DNA from: Pigoraptor vietnamica
Taxonomy: Eukaryota > Opisthokonta > Filasterea
Direction of reading: 5' to 3'
Assembly: GCA_943704525.1 (NCBI GenBank)
Contig: CALSCQ010001734.1
Location: 1-20,944 of the forward strand
DNA length: 20,944 nucleotides
Both the position numbers and the translations under genes were made by a program. Every line of letters begins with the position of its first letter. Positions within the stretch are counted from its first letter, which is position 1. The notes under the pieces are model-generated. The model saw only the letters and a program-made list of their open reading frames with translations. It did no database searches and had not been told where the DNA came from. Shown piece after piece: positions 8,408 through 16,367 of this stretch.

Positions 8408-10608
8408 TCAAGAGGGTCCGGGCATTCGCGGCGACGCCCGGGGACTTCCCCGCGGGCTTGACCGCGGCGACGTCTCGTGCGGGCTGTCCGTTACTGGCGC
8501 GAGCGACCCAATGCTGCGGCCAACACCGCTCCGTCCGAGGGGCGATTTGACGCTCTCGACGCTCTTCACCTTCGCGAGGCTCGATTGGCTGTTGGCCTCG
8601 CTTACGCCCAAGTTCTGCATGGACGACAAGCTTCCGGCAATGCGCGACAGCGAGCTCGTCGCGCTGAGCGATCCCGTCGCCGCAGCCCTCTCCTCAGGAG
8701 TCGCCACCGCGGCCTCAATGGCGGCGAGAAGTGCCACGACGCGCACCGACATTTGCTCGTCTTCTGTGGGCCCAAGTGCGGAAAAGGCGTCCCTGCAGTC
8801 GACGAGCAGGCGCCGCATTTCGTCCACGCGCGCCTGTAGCGACTCGGCCTCCTGCCGCTTGTCCTGGAGCGCCATGCCCCGTCGCAGCGATACCTGCACG
8901 ACGTCGCGGTGCTCCTTTTTGAGGCGCGCGTTTTCGTTCAGGGCGTCATCGAGGGCCCTCTTCGTCTGCGAATTGCTCAACTGCAGAGGGGACAATATGT
9001 CTCTGTGTGAATGGCTGCCACCATGGAGGTCGGAGACTTGCACGCGCGCGAGTGCAGAGATGATTGTATATATGTGTGCGTGTGTGTATATGTGAGTTGT
9101 GTGTATGTGTGTCTGTGTGTACGTGTGCGAGTAGGATTGAGTATACGCCGAGCCAGTGTAACGGATATTGCACGAGCACGGCGCACACGCACCTGGCATG
9201 TCTGCACGAGGCTGTTGATCTCCTCCTTCAGCTTGTCGATTTGTTCCGTGGACGCAATTCGCGTCTGGCGGAGCTCTTCGGTTATTTCCCTGCGACACAC
9301 GACACGACAAGGGGTCATTGTCAGACGAGAGGACATCGTAAACACGAGAGGACATCGCAAACACGAGAGGAAATCGTAAACACGGGAGGACATCGTAAAC
9401 ACGGGAGGACATCGTAAAAACGAGAGGACATCGTAAACACGGAAGGACATCGTAAACACGGGAGGACATTGAGAGGACATCGTAAACACGGGAGGACATT
9501 GAGAAGACATCGTAAACACGGGAGGACATCGTAAAAACGAGAGAACATCGTAAAAAACATCGTAAGAACGAGAGCGCATAATCGGTCAGCACCGCAAGAA
9601 CAACATACAGTTCCCACAGAGAACAGTCACGGAGAAACAGACGACAACCGAACCAATTGCCGAAGGGAATGTGACGAATTGTGGACGGAAAAGAAAGTAC
9701 GGAAAAGAAAGAGTCGGACAGAACAGCGCAGGCATCCCATAGTACCCACTTTAAATGCTCCTCGGCCACTTCCGCCTGCAGCCTCAACGCCTCCACCTGT
9801 CGCGCGTGCTCTTCGGTCTCCCCGGCACTCGCCGCGTGCGCCTCCATCTCCGCCCTGAGCGACTGCAATTGATTGCACAGCTCCGCGCCCCGCGCCTGCT
9901 CCATCGCCAACGCACGCGTCGCCTCCTCCTTCTCCTTCAACGCCTCGGCTGCGCGCGCATCCGACGCCTTCGCCTGTCGCTCAAACGCCTCGCACTTCTC
10001 CGTGAGTTGGGCCACGCGCGCCTTTCCGTCCTCGACCGTCCGCTTCAGCATGCCCACCAATTCCTCCTGCTGCTCCAGGCGCGTCTTCAGGTAGGATATT
10101 GTCTCGGCACTCGAGGCATCCGCGCTAAGGGACGACTGCGATCCCGCGTCCTTGTTCCTCAAATGAAGCAGCCGTGGCGCGCCCACCGGCGTCGAGGGCG
10201 TCGACGGCTGCGAGTCTACGAGGGCCATGGCGTGCGTTCGAGGCGAAGGAGACGTCGCCTGTCGCGATGGAGACACGGGCGGCAAGGAGCTGCTTGTTGC
10301 GTCGGCCTGTGCGATAAAAGTATTACATATATAGCTGCACACCATACGCACACGACATGCACACACAGAGCACACACGTGGACACAGGACACGCGTGGAC
10401 ATAGAACACACACACACACACACACTCACTCACTCACTCACTCACACACACACACACACACACACACACATCACACATTTTTCAGCACAGGGCGCAACTG
10501 TAATTTGCACCCACCACGCCCTGAAGGCGCTCCAACGGCCTCCCCTTCGCCGCCATCCTTGTAGGACGAATGCAAACCGCGGATCACGCGCTCATAAATC
10601 CCGCTCAT
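8408..10608 (-). CDS. Coiled-coil protein with Ser-Pro-Arg tail, unknown function
   Basis: Four minus-strand exons with consistent phases (10608-10477, 10306-9750, 9289-9193, 8980-8408) give 452 aa. Residues 1-44 are a short head (MSGIYERVIRGLHSSYKDGG), and 45-110 are a Ser/Thr/Pro-rich linker. Heptad-patterned coiled coil runs from about 110 (ISYLKTRLEQQEELVGMLKR) to about 332, crossing exons 2-4. The tail is Ser-rich and ends in an SPR/SPRGSPR array, which suggests proline-directed phosphorylation. There are no membrane segments. The third and fourth splices restore uninterrupted heptads (EEHLK|EITEEL; TCQ|LSNSQT). The first donor (AAAAAT|GTGTGA) is weak, and an upstream in-frame ATG at 10710 could add 34 residues, so the N-terminus is the least certain part. 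Cytoskeletal or scaffold roles fit such an architecture, but no family is recognised. Confidence 0.75.
9325..9580 (-). repeat. 19-bp minisatellite in the coiled-coil gene's second intron
   Basis: About 13 imperfect tandem copies of a 19-bp unit (given strand GAGGACATCGTAAACACGG) fill the middle of intron 9749-9290. Several units are truncated at GACATT or end AAAA instead of AAAC. Read in the sense direction the array has no stop in at least one frame over most of its length, giving a periodic VYDVL/CLRCP/FTMSS-like peptide. Flanking splice sites (AAA|GTGGGT and CGCAG|GAAATA) rejoin the coiled coil perfectly, so the array is intronic. Confidence 0.85.
10307..10476 (-). repeat. TG/TGAG microsatellite in the coiled-coil gene's first intron
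   Basis: On the sense strand the intron runs from the donor into TG repeats (10470-10445), a TGAG tetranucleotide run (about 10444-10424) and more TG (to 10407). It ends ATCGCACAG. Confidence 0.8.
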
Positions 10609-11096
10609 TGCCCAGCCGGGCAGTCGCAACACCGACAACGCCACGGCATCTGCGCACTCCGCGTGACAGTTGATGGCTGATGAACGTGTGACGCAATCCA
10701 ACGAAAACAATGCGGCCGGACTCTAACGTGCTCGCCTATGGAAGAAGTCAAATATACTACCTGGGTTCCGTGCGTGTACGGTCACTCAGACTGAGTCTTT
10801 TTCTTTCCCGGGTTACCGACTTTGAAGGCCGAAGTGCTCGGCGGAGGACGGCGTCACTATGGCGCCCTCGGGAGTAAGGACTCACCCACGTCTGGCAAAT
10901 TGAGAAAAGGCACGGAATCAGGAGTGTAATGACTGAGCTCCTGCATGGAATGTGCAAGGCACAGACAGTCCATTGCATAGTCATTGAAGCACACATCCGG
11001 GTGTTGTCCGGTTACCCTCGCAAACGTTCGTGGTGTGTGTGCTCCCCTCTGTTGTTCTGCACGCCCGCCAGCCGCTCATTCTGGGACTCCCTAGCA
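10609..11096. other. Intergenic region between divergent coiled-coil gene and Sel1-like pseudogene
   Basis: No convincing coding sequence or RNA gene. It probably contains the 5' UTR and promoter of the leftward coiled-coil gene. No repeat or TATA-type motif stands out. Confidence 0.4.
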
Positions 11097-11996
11097 TGTG
11101 CGACGGCGCTTTCCCTCTCGATGTGCCTTCCCTCGATTCGCTCCCGTTCACGCAGCCCACCTTCACGTGCTACCGCCCGAGTTGATTGTCGTCCACGTGC
11201 TGTCTTCTGACGAATGGCGAGAAGGGCGTGCTGCCAAAACGTGCAGTCGTCTCTTTCGCCTCCTTCGCCACGAACCGCCTGTCGGCACAGTACACACGAA
11301 AGTACCTTGAGGACGCCGCGTTTCGCGAGAAGGTGAATTCGCGCATTCCCGAGGGAAGGCTGGTGCTGCGCCCGTTTGAGTGCCATGAGGGCGCTTCACT
11401 TTGCTCCGTTTGAATTTATGTGCGCGCGGACGCGGCGGACGCTCTTCGAAGAGCTCGCGGACACACGTGCTACCGAATTGGAGAAGGCGCGCGCCCACTT
11501 ATCCCTCCATGTGCTACCATGTGTGTGAGTGGGGTGGCCGTTCTCGTAAACAGGCAAATCAATACTATGCGGCTGCGAATGCGAGGCCACCGTCCTTTTC
11601 TGCGCTGGCGATGACTGCGACCCCGTGCGTGCGTTTGAGATGGGCATTTGTCACTATTGGGGCAATGGGGACCGGCAGACACTACGGCAAGGCGCATTCG
11701 CTCTTTCTCTCTTTTGTGAACGGCGGCTGTCCGGCGGGGACGGCTTTACCCTGTTTTATGGCGAATGCGTGTCACGTGACGAAGCGGCTGCTGCTGCGAA
11801 GTATGAGAGGGCGGCTGCAATGGGCCATTTTGCGGCGATGACTGAGTTCGGCCGTTGTCTCTACGTTGGTTGGGCGTGTCACGTGACGAGAAGAGGGGCG
11901 TTGCACTGCTTCGGAGCCGCAGTGGGCGAAGGCGATGGAGAGGCGGAGAGCTGGCTGATAAGTTATGGGAGCGAGCTCTGGCGAAAGGGGCTGTGA
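11097..11996 (+). pseudogene. Frameshifted F-box / Sel1-like repeat gene
   Basis: Coding-looking pieces follow each other in changing frames. An ATG at about 11097 opens MCDGAFPLDVPSLDS. It is followed in another frame by LPPELIVVHVLSSDEW...TCSRLFRLLRHE, which has the spacing of an F-box (substrate adaptor of SCF ubiquitin ligases). Then comes LSAQYTRKYLEDAAFREKVN in a third frame, and from about 11560 a longer frame to TGA 11996 with Sel1-like units (FEMGICHYWGNG; GECVSRDEAAAAAKYERAA; AAAMGHFAAMTEFGRCLYVG). Around 11865-11920 the expected Sel1 sequence (LGVSRDEKRGVALL) appears in the neighbouring frame and then switches back. That is a compensating frameshift pair inside one repeat. At least four shifts make decay or assembly indels more likely than introns, because no matching splice sites were found. 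Domain assignment is by pattern only. Confidence 0.5.
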
Positions 11997-12382
11997 GAGA
12001 AAAAAAAAAAAAAGTGAAAATGAACGCGACCGTTTGCGAACTGCCATTCTGTTAAGGGCAAGCAGCAATTTTGAATTTCTGTTCCCGTGCAGTAATGTGC
12101 GGTCCGTGTGTCCCTGCCTCCTACGGACTTGGCCAAACTATATGGAAGAAGACACTCGATGTTGCGCCACATACGCACTTTCGTACAAAACGCATGCATG
12201 AGTGGTAGAGAAAGAAAGTGACCCCTGCTCCATCGAGCCAGCCGGCCAGTTGAAGCAGCGACGCACGCACGCAACTTGCGAAAGAAGGCCAAAAGACAGA
12301 AATCAGACACAGAGTGCGACGCAGTGACCATGCCGGCCTCTGCTATTCAGACCCGAAGAACAAAGCCGCGAAATTCGCGCCC
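11997..12382. other. Convergent intergenic region
   Basis: This lies between the stop of the Sel1-like frame and the stop of the fusion gene on the opposite strand, so it holds two 3' UTRs. A 13-A run is at 12001-12013. No gene is seen. Confidence 0.5.
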
Positions 12383-13080
12383 TCACAGCTTGGCGGTGGG
12401 CTGGTCATCCACGAGCCGCGCAAAGCGGTCCTTGGATAGGGTCGCCTCGAGATACCCAAAGTGCGAGTTGAGCACGCGCGGGAGGAAGCGGTAGTCCTTG
12501 AACGTGTGCGCCATCGTGTAAAGGGCGAGACGGTTCACCGCGAGGTCCGCCGCGGCCATGTCGAACACCTTCGTGAACATCGTCGGGTCGAGAGCGCGCC
12601 CGCTCTCGCGCTCGAGGCAGCCGCGGTAGAACTCGACGTAGGCGAGGCGCTCCGCGGGCGAAGCGGTCGGAGGGAGGACAAAGGCCAGGAATTCGGCGAC
12701 GTCGTGCTGGGGCACGTGGATGGTGGCAAGCTCCCAGTCGTACGCGCAGAGGCGCATGCGGCCGTCGACCTTGCGGAGGCAGACGTTGCGGGGGTTGAAG
12801 TCGTTGTGGACGAGCGTGCGCGGGGCGTTCTCGAGCTCGCGCCACAGGAGAGAGATGTTGTCGATGAAGCGCGTGACGAGGAGTGCGCGCGAGGGCGTCC
12901 AGAGCTCGGGGAATTCGTTGGCGTTGTGGTGAAGCAGCTCGGTCCAGAGGTCCTTGAGTGCAATCATGCGTGTGCGCGTGGGGTAGTCCATCCAGTCGGC
13001 GTCCTTCAGAGGCGCCCACCTGCACAACAGCGACGAAGCATCTTAGTGACAATGTTCACCACTCACGCAAGACCCCGAGG

Positions 13081-13122
<42 letters not shown>

Positions 13123-15680
13123 GGTCACACAACGCACTCGCACGCTCACAAATACAACGCGCATTCATACGCAGAGACGAACAAGACTGCATGTATGTGC
13201 AACAAGATAGAGGTGCGCGCGTCGTCCGCAACCCACTTGTCAAAGTAGACGGCGTGGAAGGCGGCGATGTCGGCGAGCGCCGTGTGGATGTCCTCCTTTG
13301 TCCAGATCTCGATGGCGTCGACAGAGTTGAGGTGGGACACCTTCTCAAGGCACTCCATGGCATAGAGGAAGATCTCCTTCTTGTCGTCGCGCTGCACGTG
13401 GTACACCTGTGCGTGCGATGGCGTCAGTCAGTGCATCGCAGTGATGTCTGCTGGTGGAGAGCCCAATCCAAACGCCATATAAAGTGCTACAAGCGACACG
13501 CACACACACGCGCACACTCTCACGCACAAACGCAAACGCAAACACACAAACACGGCAGAAGACGCACCTTCGGAGCAATGTCCGTGTAGTGTTTGTCCTT
13601 GAGCGACGCAAGCGCGAGTTCCCTGATGTGGCACTTGCGAAAGCCCGTCTCGAACTTGAGCGCCTCGTACTTCTCCGCGAGCTTGCCGCCGCACCCCTGC
13701 GCCATTTTGTTGACCATGTTGACCGTCTCCTCGTCCGTCGCCTTCACCTTTAGCACGATGCGCCGCGTCGCCTCCGGTCCGCCGTTCGTCGGGCGGTACG
13801 TCACGTCAAAGCCAAAGTGGCCGACGAGCTTGCTGAGCTCGCGCTTGGTCATATCAGAGAGGATGCTGCTGCTGGCGTCGACCTTCACCTCCTTCCACGA
13901 CACGAGCGTCCCGGCGTCCTTGACGATCTTCGAGAAGAACTCGTCCGTGAGGTGCTCCGACTTGAAGCCGTTCTCGGGCCTGTTGCGGCCGAGGCGCTCG
14001 TGCGCGTTGGCAAACTGGCCGCTCACGATCGCCGAGGCCGTCGAGAGGTCGAGCGCGAGGGCATACGCGGCGATGATCTCCGCGAGGCGGCGGACGCGGT
14101 TCTTGCCGGAGCAACCCACGATGTTGAGGCACTCGCGCTGCGTCGCAAGCATCGTGCCGCCACCGACGGTACCAATGATGAGCGAGGGGATGCACATGGT
14201 CACGTGAATGCCGCCGGGCACTTCCTCGTAGGACAGCTGGGCGAGGGACGACTCGTGCACGCACGCAATGTCCTGCCCCGTCGCCGCGAAGATGGCCGCG
14301 ACCGTGTTCGAGACGTTGATGTTGAACCCGATCATGCCGATACGCGACGAGCTCTGCTGGAACTGATTGAGCCCGCGCGCGAGGGACTTGGCGTCGACCT
14401 TGAGCACCGACTTCAGCACGGCGTCGGAAAGGAAGGCTTCCGCCTCGGCAGAGATGCCGCGCGCGTCGAGGTAGTTGAAGTAGTTGACCTTCTTGTCGCC
14501 GCTCGCGTTGCCCTCCACCAAGTACTCGGTGATCTCCACGTCGGGCTGCGTTTGCATTGCAGTTTCGAGAGGGAAAGGGAGCGTTAGCCAGCCGCCCACG
14601 GGGTGCCGAGAAGGAAATAAACATACGCGAAGTGCTTTCGATGAGAGAGGCAAGGAGAGACAACACGAGCAGTAAATACGCACATGCTAGAGGCAAGGAG
14701 AGACAACACGTGCAGATGGGTAAATACGCACATGCTCCTCGCGAACTTTGTTGACGACCCAGCGGATCGCGCGCCACGTCGTCGTCGTCGTCATGTTCTG
14801 GCCCGCCGCGTCGCCCGTTTCGTAGTTCAGCCGAATGTGCAGGTTCTTGCCCTGGCGCACGGGCACCATCGTGGTGAGCTTGGCGTGCTTGCTCGCCTGC
14901 GCAATCTCGTTCTCGATGCCCTCCCGGTTCTTCATGATCCACCTCTCCAGCTTGCGCGCCTGCGCACCCGTCTTGCAAACAAAGGTCGGCGCGCGCATCA
15001 TCTGCTGCTTCGAGACGCTCGTGTACACGCCGCCGGCGCGGTTCAGCGCCGTCGCTCCACGCGTGGCAGAGGCGACGAGCGCGCCCTCCGTCGTGCAATA
15101 GGGCGCGAGCACGTAGCCCTTGATCTCCTCGCCGTGAATGAGAAGAGGGCCCGCAACGCCGACGGGGATTTTGGCGAGGCCGATGACGTTCTCGATGTTG
15201 CCCTGCGAGCGGGGAATACGGGTGGCGTCAGCCACAATTATGAGCGCGCGTCAGCCAATTATGAGCGCGCGTCAGCCAATTATGAGCGCGCGTGTGCTCT
15301 ATTGGACCGAAGACGAAAAACTGCAGAAAGATGCAAAATCGCAGAAAGGGACATGGCATAAAAACTACAGAAAGATGCAAAATCGCAGAATGGGAAATGG
15401 CATTGACAACAAACGCCGCATGATCGGCGTGCGCGCGCACCTTGAGCTTCTCCGTGCTGCTTCCATCTTCCTGTCCCTCGTTGTTCCACCACTCGCCGAG
15501 GTGGGTCAGCTTCTGACCGCAAAACTTCTCGACCCACTCGCGCCGCTTGTCGCACTTGTCGCGCGCGTAATACCCACGGAGAGGGATGCGCGGGTGCCCG
15601 AAGGGGTCCAGGTCGCTCTCGGGGTCGTCCGCGTTCGTCTTGGAGGGCCTCGGCGCCTTAATCGCAGCCTGATCCTCCAT
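12383..15680 (-). CDS. HMG-CoA reductase fused to an APH/choline-kinase-like kinase domain
   Basis: Exons on the minus strand are 15680-15441, 15202-14732, 14545-13568, 13406-13237 and 13019-12383, giving 831 aa with all phases consistent. HMG-CoA reductase reduces HMG-CoA to mevalonate with NADPH. Residues 81-430 carry ENVIG...IPVGVAGP (CoA site), catalytic Glu119 (TTEGALVAS), GDAAGQNM (210-217, dinucleotide motif), Lys255 (SGDKK), Asp329 (GQD), IGTVGGGT (361-368) and His419 (ANAHER). There is no N-terminal membrane domain; residues 1-80 are hydrophilic. Residues from about 450 to 820 form an APH-fold kinase: N-lobe Lys503 (IVLKVK), Glu546 (HIREL), catalytic loop H691-N-D693-x4-N698 and metal-binding D714-W-E. 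The reductase His and the kinase N-lobe lie in one uninterrupted exon (exon 3), so the fusion is seen directly. The kinase substrate is unknown; a mevalonate-pathway alcohol is an inference. Confidence 0.9.
13081..13121 (-). repeat. 41-nt poly-A (poly-T in sense) inside fusion-gene intron 4
   Basis: A pure A run on the given strand lies in intron 13236-13020. It is therefore a poly-T about 60 nt upstream of the acceptor GTGCAG in the transcript, resembling an overgrown polypyrimidine tract. Confidence 0.85.
14648..14736 (-). repeat. Tandem duplication spanning an exon-intron junction
   Basis: 14648-14690 (AGGCAAGGAGAGACAACACG ... TAAATACGCACATGCT) is repeated at 14691-14736 with a few changes. 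The right copy contains the end of exon 2 of the fusion gene and its donor (GAGCAT|GTGCGTATTTA), so the left copy carries a duplicate of that donor about 45 bases into the intron. Confidence 0.8.
15236..15404 (-). repeat. Two tandem repeats in fusion-gene intron 1
   Basis: A 21-bp unit (ATTATGAGCGCGCGTCAGCCA) occurs about 2.7 times at 15237-15292. A unit of about 44 bp (CTGCAGAAAGATGCAAAATC ... GGCATAAAA) occurs twice at 15319-15404. Both lie in intron 15440-15203, close to its 3' half. Confidence 0.8.
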
Positions 15681-16367
15681 CTTGTGTGCCAACACCCTTA
15701 CCGAGAAATGTGTTTAAAACTGAGAGGTGCGTGCGTCAACGCAAAACACAACAGCCACTTAGACTTTGAACGCACAAGCGAGTTGATGTCAAAGCGCACA
15801 GCGCAGTCACTTCCCGAGGGCAGATGCGCGCAGGGGGAGTGTATGTGCCCCGTGTGCGTGCGTGTGCGTGTATTGGTGTGTTAGGGCCTGTTGACATGCC
15901 GGTCGGGGATTGTCGGTGCACTGCGATTGGTGGGTTGACTGCGGATGGCTATTTTTGCATATGTCGTCATTAGGTCGTCACACACACAGTGACATCATGT
16001 TACATGCCCCGGATGCACGGTATGCTCTGCACCTGCCGGCAGGAGTGTGTGTGGGTTGGCCATCGTTTGTGCGCGTCTCGTGCGCGCACACACACCGTCT
16101 TCTCCATCGCCGTGCACAGAAGCAGCGCAGGAGACAACCTCTTGTTTGCATCAGCAGAGAGCATAACAGCCGACGCGCTCGTTCTCGCTTTGCATTCGGT
16201 TGTTAATTGCGCAACAGCTGTTCGCCCTCCTTGTGTGACGCGTCCCTTTGCCCTCAGCGGGACGTGCGCACACAGAGGGACTGCGTGGGTCGCGGGGGGC
16301 GTTGGCGTGTGTGTGACATTTTGGGTCGTTTTCGAGCGCGTGTGCGCACGCGTGAGCGACCGGCATC
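15681..16367. promoter_or_regulatory. Divergent promoter region of the fusion gene and CTR9
   Basis: Both start codons point outwards, at 15680 leftward and 16368 rightward. The 687 bases contain short TG/CA-rich stretches (for example 15842-15878 and 16080-16098) and no credible open frame. No specific factor site can be named. Confidence 0.4.

Noticed and set aside
8007-9095. 362-codon plus-strand frame opposite the coiled-coil gene
   Set aside because: The minus strand shows heptads and consistent splice phases. The plus peptide is Ser/Arg-rich and runs through a repeat copy.
9325-9580. CRISPR-like array
   Set aside because: Units are contiguous 19-mers with no unique spacers, lying inside an intron of a eukaryotic gene. 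It is a minisatellite.
12383-13406. Separate choline/ethanolamine kinase gene
   Set aside because: No start codon or promoter separates it from the reductase. The kinase N-lobe is inside the same exon as the reductase catalytic His, and all downstream splice phases fit one protein.
13854-15098. 414-codon minus-strand frame overlapping the fusion gene
   Set aside because: Out of frame with the reductase motifs. It is an Arg/Ala-rich shadow typical of GC-rich coding DNA.
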